Shown here: positions 20,717 to 29,883 of the stretch, in pieces | Layout of the letters: every line of letters starts with the position of its first letter | Numbering within the stretch: the stretch's first letter is position 1 | From: Saccharomycopsis crataegensis | Lineage: Eukaryota; Ascomycota; Saccharomycetes; Ascoideales; Saccharomycopsidaceae | Direction of reading: 5' to 3' | Length of the DNA: 64,000 nucleotides | Assembly (NCBI RefSeq): GCF_037102585.1 | Contig: NW_027043819.1 | Location: forward strand, 1,674,001-1,738,000 | Translations under genes and position numbers: made by a program | Notes under the pieces: model-generated | What the model saw: only the letters and a program-made list of their open reading frames with translations | Told to the model about the DNA's origin: nothing | Databases searched by the model: none

Positions 20717-20872
20717 TATTGTTAGTCTTTTGGGCAGATCGCTGACCTCTATTCTTGATCCCACTTCAAGTCTGCCATTACTCACTAACAAATTTTTTTT
20801 TTTTTTTTTTTAATTTTCGCTTTCTTTTGACAACCAAGGCTGATACCCGGATACAATAGTGGAGTTGATATC

Positions 20873-20879
20873 CGGGTAA
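20873..20879 (+). promoter_or_regulatory. Reb1-like site CGGGTAA upstream of GCD2
   Basis: CGGGTAA lies 157-163 bases before the GCD2 ATG. A second partial copy (TGATACCCGGATAC) occurs 30 bases closer to the gene. Confidence 0.4.
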
Positions 20880-21146
20880 ATGAAAACAAAAGCATTAAAT
20901 ATGAGGTAAATAAACAGCAATTTGAGAGTAAATCATACCAGCAGCCCGTATATTGTTTTCCTGCTGTGAATTGATGATGGTAATGGTTTATTGTTTTTTT
21001 TTTTTGTAAGACTTTGTTGTTCACTCGCACATAGGCAGATAGATGTAGTTGGACAACATGCATATTGGTAATATTAGAGTGGGCAACCCCATAAACAATA
21101 AAGGAATAGGACAGTAGCCATCAGAGAGAGCCTCCTTGACTCGTTG

Positions 21147-21174
21147 TTCGAAAGACAGTTCTAGAAAATTCTAG
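21147..21174 (+). promoter_or_regulatory. Distal heat-shock element array
   Basis: TTCGAA is followed by TTCtaGAAaaTTCtaG (21159-21174): alternating inverted nTTCn/nGAAn pentamers in phase, the binding pattern of heat-shock factor Hsf1. It lies about 240 bases before the small heat-shock gene. Confidence 0.7.
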
Positions 21175-21227
21175 CAACTACTGCTTCCCCTCCCGATGAC
21201 ACTGGTGGAACCATCCTGTTGCTGCTC

Positions 21228-21250
21228 GAATCTTCACGAATCTTCTAGAA
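21228..21250 (+). promoter_or_regulatory. Perfect five-unit heat-shock element
   Basis: GAA-TTC-GAA-TTC-GAA units, each separated by exactly two bases, lie at 21228, 21233, 21238, 21243 and 21248. This is a textbook high-affinity Hsf1 array. It is 160-182 bases before the Hsp20 start and about 30 bases before the TATA box. Confidence 0.85.
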
Positions 21251-21278
21251 AGAGGGGTGCCACACCCTATGATTGGAA

Positions 21279-21286
21279 TATAAATA
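21279..21286 (+). promoter_or_regulatory. TATA box of small heat-shock gene
   Basis: TATAAATA lies 124-131 bases upstream of the ATG and just downstream of the Hsf1 array, as in strongly heat-inducible yeast promoters. Confidence 0.6.
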
Positions 21287-21409
21287 TAACTGTTAGATCT
21301 TTCCTTTTTGACACATTTGACTTTTGTTGCTCTTTTATAATAATCATCACTATTAACAATAATTCCACACATACAATTTTATACTTATTACAATTTATCA
21401 CCATTAAAA

Positions 21410-21907
21410 ATGTCTATGACTCTTCACAACTCACCTTTCTTTGAATTGTTCGATGGCTTGAACAGGCAATTATCAAGAGGCAATAATCTCTTCGACACCA
21501 TGGTTAAAAGCTCCGGTTTGGATATTGTGCCACCGGTTGACTTAATTGAAAAGGATGATGTGTTTATGTTGCATGCCTCGGTTCCTGGTGCTGTCCCATC
21601 CAATATTACCATTGATTTCGACAGAAGCAACAATGAATTGAAGATCGCTGGTACAGTTCCTGAAACCAACATCGAGGAAGAAGACAAGGACACCCACAAG
21701 TATTATAGGGAAATCAAGACTGGTTCATTTGAGAGAACAGTTAGATTTGGTAAGGACACAATCGACGAAGATGGTATTTCTGCGAAATACAATAATGGTG
21801 TGCTTGAAGTCTTGGTGCCAAAAGTGAAGCCTGCTGCTCCTGAATCAAAGGTTAGAAGAATCCAAATTGGGGGTATTGAAGAAGATTCATCAAAAGAATC
21901 CGCTTAG
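21410..21907 (+). CDS. Small heat-shock protein (Hsp20 / alpha-crystallin family)
   Basis: 165 residues. A short Phe-rich N-terminus (NSPFFELFDGLN, NNLFDTM) precedes an alpha-crystallin domain from about 38 to 150: PPVDLIEKDDVFMLHASVPG, ITIDFDRSNNELKIAG, YYREIKTGSFERTVRFG and the ISAKYNNGVLEVLVPK strand with its A-x-x-x-n-G-v-L consensus. A charged, Ser-rich tail ends the protein. The IQI triplet (RRIQIGG) is a candidate I-x-I/V anchor for oligomerisation. It acts as an ATP-independent holdase for unfolding cytosolic proteins. Two Hsf1 arrays and STRE-like motifs upstream indicate heat and stress induction. It resembles the short Hsp21-type proteins of Candida more than the longer Hsp26; no specific symbol is claimed. 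Confidence 0.9.
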   Translation: MSMTLHNSPFFELFDGLNRQLSRGNNLFDTMVKSSGLDIVPPVDLIEKDDVFMLHASVPGAVPSNITIDFDRSNNELKIAGTVPETNIEEEDKDTHKYYREIKTGSFERTVRFGKDTIDEDGISAKYNNGVLEVLVPKVKPAAPESKVRRIQIGGIEEDSSKESA

Positions 21908-22764
21908 GTAGTCGATTCCAGAAGCTTTCTTTTTCGGACTTTATCGCTGAGTTACCAAGTATAACCTGTTTCTATATGTATATAGCTAGTAGGTACATAT
22001 TTGAAGTGATAGGGTATTTCAATCATATCAAACTACTATTGTTATATAGTTTTCCATGATACTAAATAATTGTGGCCTTCCCACATTTTGTTTTTAAAAA
22101 ATAACACCTTTTTGCTTTTCTATTTTTGCTCTTTTTTTTACAAAAAGATTTTTCGGAATATATTTTAGTTTAATTTTACTTTGATTTCAATGCAATTGTA
22201 AGACAATACTAATTCACTTGCCAAAGACAATTTTTAATGATAATCTTTTCAAATCCACATAACGAAAAAAAAAAGGAAGCGCCTATTTGGTCAGGGACAT
22301 TCATAACAGTTATTGACAAGACCCGAAACTCATCAGAGAACAGATTTTTGTAAACTCTGGCAGAAATAATATACTTCGGGTACAAATACATCAACAGTGC
22401 CTACCTCAAGAATTTTACCATATATTCACATGTCTTCTAGGCAGTGGTCCAAGCAGCAGTACTGAGGAAACCAGTAATCACCATATATGCACGTATCTTC
22501 TAAACAGAAATAGGGATCAGTTACCTTCTTCTCACTGTTATCCATCATTAACTGGATTCAAATGTGAAATGTGAACGAAAACACCTATCTTTGGACCACG
22601 ATCCATTTTGACAATAAGTGATTTCCATAGGTTTATGCCGGAATAGCCCAACAAAGTCATATTATATGTAAAGGATAAGCATAAAAAATACAACGTATTA
22701 GAATTAACCCGCTGCAATATCATTTAGGGGTGGGTTAAAAACAGCTAAGTAAAATATAAATCCC
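21908..22764. other. Convergent 3' region between Hsp20 and tail-anchored protein genes
   Basis: 857 bases between two stop codons. It is AT-rich with no coding signal. The sequence ACCATATAT-CA(T/C)G-T(A)-TCTTCTA appears twice about 65 bases apart (near 22418 and 22480), a small imperfect direct repeat. No RNA gene is evident. Confidence 0.5.
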
Positions 22765-24072
22765 CTATGTCACCATCTTCAATTCCTTTCTAGCATACCA
22801 CACACAGAAAATTATTAATAGTCCGCTGAGAAGATATAATACAATGACTTTATTTCTTCGCTCAATCGCAATTTCCAGCGCCCTCTGGTCCTTCAATGAT
22901 TCATCCAACTTTGTTTCAATATCTCTCAAGATATTCAGACTATTCTCCACATTAAGCTTCAATTTATCCAAATACCCTTCAAGAATAACAACATCCCTCA
23001 AATAATCTTGCAAATCTTCTGGGGATTTATCATCATGGACCAAACCCTTATCGCCATCATCATCATTCCCTTGGATAATACGAGAGTTTGCTGCGGCATT
23101 AGCCTTTTGGATTTTGGAAACTAATAATTTTTTGAACTGGATTAAAAATTCATTAAGCGTCACCAACAGACTCTTGTATGATTGAAAATTCTCATACATT
23201 GTGCGTAGTTCCATATCACGAGATGCCACTTGCAACGCAATATCAGTGACAAGGTTTCCTAATTCTAGCATTCTGTCACCAACCGAAGAAAAGTTGCCGG
23301 CTTTTCCCAGTGGTGATTTGCCATCTAGTACATTGTAGAAGAGTAAATTATCATAGCGTTCTTTATTCTTCTTCTTCTCCTTCAAAAAATCAGAATATTT
23401 CCTGGGAAATAACTGGTGTGGGCGTCCTTGCGATGGTTTAACTGGTTGAACCTTGTAACTTGGCACAACCAATGAATTTTTCTCCTCAATTTCCGCCAGG
23501 TCATTAATATGAGGATCATTTTTAGTATTTCCAGAACCAGCATTATGGTTTTTATCATAAATGTTATTAATATTTTTATTACTATCCATCATGAACATCA
23601 ATTCGTGATCGACAATTAATTCAGATGACCCACTCCTATCAGACCCATCACCATTGGTCATACCTAAAAGTTCCTGTTGATTCTGTGATGAAGCCACTAC
23701 TGTTTCATTGGAAGTACCATTATTTAATCTGTCAATGTCGAAGTTTATCCCTTTGAATGCAAACACCAACTCTCCAATATCCTTCAATGCCTGCTTGAAC
23801 TTCCCGTCATCACCATCAATATCTTCATCGATACCAGCAAGGTGATCTATCAGTGCAGTAGAAGAGTCAGTCATAGATGTGTTAAATCCATTATTTAAGG
23901 AGCTTCCTCCTCCTCCCGCTGCTCCTCCTATTGTCAACTTTTCAGAAGTAAAATAATCTATTGCCCCCAACCTATCCTCCGGAGAAGATATTTTTATTGC
24001 TGGTGGCGAAGGGGTCTCGCCCAAACTTATATCTTTTTTCCCTGTATAAAACTTCTGAACAAGATTATTCAT
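22765..24072 (-). CDS. Tail-anchored coiled-coil membrane protein, unknown function
   Basis: 435 residues from the ATG at 24072; the frame is open further upstream but without an ATG. The first ~230 residues are low in complexity (Gly, Asn, Asp, Ser) with acidic patches. From about 250 the chain becomes helical with heptad-like Leu/Ile spacing (SVGDRMLELGNLVTDIALQV, MYENFQSYKSLLVTLNEFLI, VILEGYLDKLKLNVENSLNI). A single hydrophobic helix (VIVLYLLSGLLIIFCVWYA) lies about 10 residues from the C-terminus, with Lys/Arg on both sides, which is the layout of a tail-anchored protein. Organelle contact, spindle-pole/nuclear-envelope and SNARE-like trafficking factors share this architecture; I do not recognise the family. 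Confidence 0.75.
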   Translation of the reverse strand: MNNLVQKFYTGKKDISLGETPSPPAIKISSPEDRLGAIDYFTSEKLTIGGAAGGGGSSLNNGFNTSMTDSSTALIDHLAGIDEDIDGDDGKFKQALKDIGELVFAFKGINFDIDRLNNGTSNETVVASSQNQQELLGMTNGDGSDRSGSSELIVDHELMFMMDSNKNINNIYDKNHNAGSGNTKNDPHINDLAEIEEKNSLVVPSYKVQPVKPSQGRPHQLFPRKYSDFLKEKKKNKERYDNLLFYNVLDGKSPLGKAGNFSSVGDRMLELGNLVTDIALQVASRDMELRTMYENFQSYKSLLVTLNEFLIQFKKLLVSKIQKANAAANSRIIQGNDDDGDKGLVHDDKSPEDLQDYLRDVVILEGYLDKLKLNVENSLNILRDIETKLDESLKDQRALEIAIERRNKVIVLYLLSGLLIIFCVWYARKELKMVT

Positions 24073-25526
24073 TTTTATGTTTCTGAACGATTGGTACCGC
24101 GAAGTGCTGCCTACCACCACAAGCTCCAATGTCGTTATAATTGTGTTATCGATGCGAGACCACCAAAGACACTTTTTCTCTGTTTTTGGTGATGTGTGTC
24201 TAGACGCACTTCAAACAGTGAGCATTCCCCGAGTGCAGAGAGTCTGGATCATTATTCTCTCAATCTATGAATAATTTTTCTTTGATTGAATTATAACTTA
24301 TTAGAGTTCACTTCTGTTTAAATTATCAGCTTAGGAACATTAATAGCGTGATCAAAGGTGTTAATATTTGTGATGGTTACCCATTTGCAACTGAAGATTC
24401 TGGGCCTAACAGAAAGAGCGCAGACATGAAAAAGCACCAGGTATGATGTGCAAAATTGTAATTACTAATATTGCTATTTTGGTAATAGTAATAGACTTTT
24501 TAACCTTATTACATGTTTTGGGGATGTCCCTTAAAATATCCAATATGTCACTTTTCCAGCAAAGAACTCAAACAATACAAAATCTATTGGGGATGACATC
24601 TGCTAATGATAGCATAAGATTTGACTATCGCATTATTTTACATCATGATGCAATGAAATAATATCTGTTCTTTTTTTTAATAGAGCAATTAGACTTTACT
24701 ATAATATTTTGAAGGACGAAGAGCTTTTCCACTTTGCAAGTTGCAGAAGGAACGAGTTCTCCATTTCCAATTGCAGTGTACTATAAGTCATGCTTAAAAT
24801 TTATAGTACATAAAATGACATGAGAAATACTTTCCACAACTCTTCATCATATCCAGCATTCTTTTCCAATAATGCGAATTCGTAATACGAATTCATCCTC
24901 AGAGAGCTTATACAGAGTTTAAGTGAGAGAGATAGAGGGAAAAAATAGCGACGTCTCTACACTGGGAATCCACAATTAATGCCTGTAGTATAATCTATCT
25001 AGATAAAGCAAAGAGAGTTCTTCATGAATTGGTTGTATCAAGTCCAGCAACATGAAGTTTCCATGTAACGATTTTGGATATTTTTGCCTGAAAAACGCCT
25101 ATGAAAGAGAAGAAATGAAAAGAGGAAAAACCAAAAATAGCCATTAGTTTCAAGAATGTAGTCAAATCAGAATAGTAAAAGAGTAATATAGCAAAGCACA
25201 ACAGAACAAAACATAATGGAGCAACATATATATAAAAACACAACAGAGTAGTAAAATAACAAAAACACAACAGAGCAAAGTACAACAGATCAAGTCTAAT
25301 CAGCAACAAAAAAAAAAAAGGGAGAAAAAGAAAGACATTTTTGCAAGAAGAGAATTCCCCCTTCAATAAATGATATATACAGCAGAAGAAGCATTTCATT
25401 GAAAATGATGGGCATCTTGTACAGTAATCACAATTATTGCATTACACCTTGTGCTTTTTATGTCTGCAGTTGGTACAGAATCATCAAAAGCAATGACGCA
25501 GCCCTCCCGATATTGAAACCACAGAA
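24073..25526. other. Long intergenic region
   Basis: 1.45 kb between two minus-strand genes: upstream of the tail-anchored protein gene and downstream of kelch gene 2. It contains a 19-base palindrome at 24876-24894 and a stretch at 25190-25290 with several CAACAGA(G/T) iterations separated by A-rich spacers. Frames of 72 and 125 codons here are repeat or low-complexity artefacts. I see no RNA gene. Confidence 0.6.
24876..24894. repeat. Perfect palindrome GAATTCGTA-A-TACGAATTC
   Basis: Nine-base arms with a one-base centre. It could be a dimeric transcription factor site or chance. It lies about 800 bases upstream of the tail-anchored protein gene. Confidence 0.7.
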
Positions 25527-28064
25527 TCAAAATAACCAGATATTCTCGCCTACTTTATCATTATCTTCGTAAAAATTCTTTGGGTGTGAGAAAATTGGTA
25601 ACTCTAACGTGGTAATTGTTCCCAATGGATGACCACGCTCCAGAACTTCTGTAAAAGGACTGTTAGGATTTATTTTTTTTGTTTCTCTTTTATGTGATTC
25701 TGGAACCAACAATACTCCACCAATGCAGCAAATCTTCCCATTAGAATATACGGTGGTGGATCCTATAGTCAGAAAATGTTCCGTAAAGAGCGGTCTAATC
25801 CTCATGGCGAAATACAACTTCCTCAAGATTCCTCGGGCCTCGATAGCGGCTTTGGAGTTCCGAGGTACCGTTTGGATATACTTGACTAATTGCTGACACA
25901 AAATCACCATCTCATCATCCCAATGGCTTGTAGAGAATGATCTGATTCTCGCACATAACCGTTCATTATTCAAATAACTTCGCAAGTTGGTATACGCCGT
26001 GACATCGTTAGAAGAACGAACGTACATAAACGTGTTAGTGGTCAAATCAAGGATGATGATACGAAGATATTTTTTCTTAAGGTTCCGAACCAATTGGCTT
26101 GCAATGTTGGTAGCATCAGGAAGGGTGCGTTCATTCAGGTGGTCCAATACATACCCGAAATCTTGCTGATGCTTTACTTTTTGAGATGAGTCTGACTGTT
26201 CATTGTGGGATGTGATGAAAGAGTTGTAAAATTTTGCCTTTTTCCTAGAATTCTGTAGTGGCTCAACTACGTATTCTTCATTAAACCCACCGGTGAATAC
26301 CAAATATTTATCAATCAAAGAAATTCCGTGACTGGCTTTATCAAACTTGGTGGGGAAAATCTCGGACCGAGGAGAGCAATCAGCATTAAATGAATGACTC
26401 AAAGTTTCGATTTTCGACCATTGCTGGCTTTTAACGTTAAATTTCCAAAGATCTCCAAGAATGTCAACAAAGTTGCAACCACCATGGATAAGAACTGAGT
26501 AATCAGGTAATTTATTTTGTGGCTTGGGAGAGTCGGTTGCCACAGAATCAGAATAGTATTCGCCCAGTCTGATGTCCTTCAAAGCTTGGTCGTCACATAA
26601 TGTTGAAGCATGGCAACTTCTGGCGCATGGTAAGGCGACATTATTTGGGATTAGAACCTCAGAAATCACCGCAGGGAATTTGAAATTAAGGTATCTTTGG
26701 CTGCCGGTTGGGGTATATTCTAGCTCAATTTTGTACATTTTGTTGGTACAAATTGGGACTGGTTCATTATCTACCGCTGGTAAAATGCTTGATGATTCAG
26801 TGACACCTCCAAACACATACATTTCACTTTTTGTCGAGACACCACAAGCTTCACAACTGGACGGAGAGGAAGTCAGTGACATAGTTGGAATAATGGTACA
26901 TGAGTGACCTAATAATTTGAAATCTGACAAACCATCATGCATCAAGGGCACTTCGATGAACTCCATGAGACAAATATCCAAGATCCAAGCTTTTGTATTG
27001 TATTCAATGGATCTATCCAACATGATAACCCCATCATCCAACTCTGACTGATCTTCGGCGTATTCTGTGTTTAGAGTGAATCCACCAAAATAGAATATAT
27101 ATCGGTCGTTAATGACGGTTGCTGTAGCGCCACTAATCCCTTCTGGAGGGATATCCCCCATTACTTTCGGTATGGATATAATGTTACTTTCGATATTCAA
27201 GACATAGATATTTCGATTGGGGACGGTTTCTGGGTTATTAAACACCGAGCTTTTGAGGGGAAATGGATAGTTTTGATTATCTTTAGCTTTAAAATACGAT
27301 GACGTTGTTTCGGCCACTGTGAAATTCTTGTTATCGTAGTAGTAGCTTACCAACCCGCCAAAAATGTAAATCTTCCCGTTGATTGCGGTTGAACAGTGGT
27401 GCATCAACGGAGGAATAGGAGACGGTCCGTACATTTTGGGGCAATACGTGACACTGATGAAATTTTCATGAGCTCCGTCAGTAGTCTGATGATTCTCAGA
27501 GTATACCGAAGCACTCGAGGGCTGCGAGGCAGGTTCTGGTTTGCAAGTATTGTATTCTAGAAAATCTAGATTAGAATTATCGGAAATGTCCTCCACATTT
27601 GAACTTTCTAAAGGTTTTAGATTTTCAATGTAATCTTTATATAATGGGAGCTGGCTTATAAGGTGAGTAAATGTGACATAATCCCCCTGTGGTATCCAAA
27701 CTTTATGGTCTCTAATGTAGTTACAAATCTCATTATTGATTTTCGATTGGTAGATCTTATCGACCTGAGTTGAATGTACTAGACTAGAAAGAGTGCTGCT
27801 GTTATTATTGTCCCCATCATAATTCTCCAAGGCGTATTGTTGATCCACCTCGTATGCAAGCATCTGGAGAAATTGCAGTTTGGAAACCATTGGCTCGGGG
27901 TCCAAGCCATTAGATAGTAGAATACCCTTTATGGCCAGCAAAGTTGTTTCTGGAGTGCATTCTGTAGTTGATACCAGCGATAGAGGGTTGACATACACCA
28001 AAGGTAACAACCAAGGCTGTATGGGTATATATTTATTGTCGTTGTTCTTGGCGAGATATGTCAT
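25527..28064 (-). CDS. Kelch-repeat protein 2, paralogue of the protein at 16086-18851
   Basis: 845 residues. A ~200-residue divergent N-terminus precedes the propeller, which starts near 206 with YCPKMYGPSPIPPLMHHCST. It repeats kelch signatures: GKIYIFGGL, RYIFYFGGF, EMYVFGGVTES, YSVLIHGGCN, YLVFTGGFNEE and GKICCIGGVLL. Block order, spacing and shared motifs (NYPFPLKSSVFNNPE against DYPFPFKNEVLNNPV; PPEGISGATAT against PPALCCASATL; NTKAWILD against NNKAWILD) show common descent with kelch protein 1. The C-terminal LPIF motif is also shared. The relation to Gpb1/Gpb2 is tentative. Divergence is large, so the duplication is old. Confidence 0.8.
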   Translation of the reverse strand: MTYLAKNNDNKYIPIQPWLLPLVYVNPLSLVSTTECTPETTLLAIKGILLSNGLDPEPMVSKLQFLQMLAYEVDQQYALENYDGDNNNSSTLSSLVHSTQVDKIYQSKINNEICNYIRDHKVWIPQGDYVTFTHLISQLPLYKDYIENLKPLESSNVEDISDNSNLDFLEYNTCKPEPASQPSSASVYSENHQTTDGAHENFISVTYCPKMYGPSPIPPLMHHCSTAINGKIYIFGGLVSYYYDNKNFTVAETTSSYFKAKDNQNYPFPLKSSVFNNPETVPNRNIYVLNIESNIISIPKVMGDIPPEGISGATATVINDRYIFYFGGFTLNTEYAEDQSELDDGVIMLDRSIEYNTKAWILDICLMEFIEVPLMHDGLSDFKLLGHSCTIIPTMSLTSSPSSCEACGVSTKSEMYVFGGVTESSSILPAVDNEPVPICTNKMYKIELEYTPTGSQRYLNFKFPAVISEVLIPNNVALPCARSCHASTLCDDQALKDIRLGEYYSDSVATDSPKPQNKLPDYSVLIHGGCNFVDILGDLWKFNVKSQQWSKIETLSHSFNADCSPRSEIFPTKFDKASHGISLIDKYLVFTGGFNEEYVVEPLQNSRKKAKFYNSFITSHNEQSDSSQKVKHQQDFGYVLDHLNERTLPDATNIASQLVRNLKKKYLRIIILDLTTNTFMYVRSSNDVTAYTNLRSYLNNERLCARIRSFSTSHWDDEMVILCQQLVKYIQTVPRNSKAAIEARGILRKLYFAMRIRPLFTEHFLTIGSTTVYSNGKICCIGGVLLVPESHKRETKKINPNSPFTEVLERGHPLGTITTLELPIFSHPKNFYEDNDKVGENIWLF

Positions 28065-29066
28065 TGTTCTTTTTTTTTTTTTCCCCCGCCACTATTTGCC
28101 AATGGTGATGAGAACGTGGTTGAGTTGGCAGTCCTTTTTCCCAGTAATGCACAGCTAATAACTTTGTCCTGGTAAAGGAAGAAGGGAAACTTAGGTGGGT
28201 ACACAGAAAATCCTGGCGCCGATGCAAAGGGGAGAAGACTGATGATGATGACAGCGTTGACAGAAAGGGTATTTTTTGACACGTGACTTTTCTCAGTTTC
28301 CGGGGAGACCTTATTATTATCATTATTGTACATTTACACCACATAGTGTTAGATCGCTCGGTTAGAGAATAATAGGATTATATATGAATAGTATCTGGAA
28401 CATCCCAACAAGAAGCCTCGCAAGATGGTTGTATCTATACGGAAAGGCTTTGAGGGATCACAAGTGCTAAACGGACTCAGGCATCTCGAAGATGGCACCT
28501 ATCATGAACTGTTTATTACTGCTGTTTGTTGAAGGGTCTGGTATTAACAATAATAATGCACGATGCGAGAGCATGAACAACAGAACATCGAATTGGTACT
28601 CATAATCTATAATATATATCCCTGCTGGCACACACACACACACACAAAAAAAAAAAAAAAGTAGAATAAATAATCATCAGTTCATCCAACATCTCAACAT
28701 CAATACGTTTGTTTCATTAAGATTCCAAAATAAAAAAATGGAAAAGTAGTTTCTCAATTATATAATAGGTGATATATATCTCTATATATAACATAAATAT
28801 GACTAAGCCTTGTTGGCAATAATATTAACTGAACAGCGATAATAACAGGAGTGAGAACAAAAAGAAAAAAAAAAAAAAATACCAAAATCAATAGTCACAG
28901 TAGCCAAATCAATAATAGACAACGACAGAAGACACATGCGTTCCAAACATATCATCTGCCTGAGAAGCATCACCAGTCCAATAATCCCCCCGGACAATAA
29001 AAAAAATGACGATGAAAAAAAAATCAACACATACACACCCACACAGAGCACAACTGATGAATCAGA
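28065..29066. other. Intergenic region, kelch gene 2 promoter
   Basis: 1.0 kb upstream of kelch gene 2 and downstream of the SNARE gene. It contains a CA/A run at 28629-28660, alternating TATA tracts at 28770-28798 and an A tract at 28863-28879. No convincing gene; the 82- to 103-codon frames here come from homopolymers. Confidence 0.6.
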
Positions 29067-29378
29067 TCATTTGAAGTGAACGGCAATTGGCACAATAATC
29101 ACAATAAGCAACACAATCACGGCAACAATCAAGCACATCTTCATCTTCACGTTTTGCCACCAGAAGTGTTTTCTGACATCATTAGCACCGCTCTTGAAAG
29201 CCCCTGCGGAAGTACGGAAGTCACTGGCTTGATTTTGCAAGCTATCAAGATTCTCACCACGTTGATTCACTTGGTCGATATTCTGTCTCATGATATTGAC
29301 AGTATCATCGATCTCCTGTTGGACCTGGTTGATCTTGTTATTTGGTTCATATGGGTCGTAAGGCTGATTGTGGGACAT
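29067..29378 (-). CDS. SNC2: Synaptobrevin-type R-SNARE (Snc1/Snc2)
   Basis: 103 residues, the usual size of exocytic v-SNAREs. A short N-terminus is followed by a SNARE motif from about 16 to 75 (INQVQQEIDDTVNIMRQNID, then QVNQRGENLDSLQNQASDF) with the zero-layer Arg at residue 40. Next come the juxtamembrane KHFWWQNVKMKM and a C-terminal anchor (LIVAVIVLLIVIIVPIAV). It drives fusion of Golgi- and endosome-derived vesicles with the plasma membrane. The coding frame needs no intron, whereas SNC1 of baker's yeast is spliced. The symbol marks orthology to the SNC1/SNC2 pair. Confidence 0.93.
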   Translation of the reverse strand: MSHNQPYDPYEPNNKINQVQQEIDDTVNIMRQNIDQVNQRGENLDSLQNQASDFRTSAGAFKSGANDVRKHFWWQNVKMKMCLIVAVIVLLIVIIVPIAVHFK

Positions 29379-29883
29379 TTTGTATTATTTAGACTTTGAA
29401 TGCTGTTCTGCTTGATTATATCAGGGAAATAAAATAAAATGGCTTTTTGGTGATTTCAACAGGTACAAACAAATATGGTTGGCTGTGTAGTGGCACTTTT
29501 CCTTTTTTTTTTTTTTTTCTTGCCATGTTTTCGTTTGAGATTCTGTGTTTACGCCCGTTGCCCGGCCGCAGTAGATCCCCCAAAACATGAAGCATCCATG
29601 GGAAAGTTATTAATTTCTCCTACAGTTAATCAGACGATGGTATTATCATTAGTAAGATTGGCGGGATTAATTTATAAAATGATTCTAGATAAACAAGAAA
29701 ACCAAACTATGAGTCGAAGGATAGAAATGCAAAAAAAAAAAAAAAAAAAAAAAAAAGCCACCAATAATCTCCATAGACTAAACAGTCTAAAAATAAAGAA
29801 CAAAAAAGAAAAAAAAAAAAATATCAAAGAATGTCTGAACCACACATCCTTTTGAACAACAAACAGATCTCAGGAATTGAATT
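29379..29883. other. Intergenic region SNC / ATG15
   Basis: 505 bases with a T tract (29502-29519) near SNC and a long A tract (29730-29757) near the ATG15 stop. The 126-codon plus-strand frame across it is low-complexity Lys and is not a gene. Confidence 0.6.

Larger units (their letters stand above)
20717..21409. other. Divergent promoter region GCD2 / small heat-shock gene
   Basis: 693 bases between divergent genes. The left part has T tracts (20795-20811) and a Reb1-like site at 20873-20879. The right part has two heat-shock element arrays, STRE-like AGGGG/CCCCT motifs (21187-21191, 21252-21256) and a TATA box. Confidence 0.7.

Noticed and set aside
24443-24661. 72-codon hydrophobic plus-strand frame
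   Set aside because: AT-rich composition, no recognisable motif and no promoter context; likely chance.
25022-25399. 125-codon Cys/Leu/Phe-rich minus-strand frame
   Set aside because: It is the reverse of an A-rich region with CAACAGA iterations; composition is an artefact.
28033-28344. Overlapping 90- and 103-codon minus-strand frames upstream of kelch gene 2
   Set aside because: They lie in two frames of the same promoter DNA, without motif or codon bias.
29475-29855. 126-codon plus-strand frame between SNC and ATG15
   Set aside because: It runs through T and A homopolymers and is Lys-rich by composition only.
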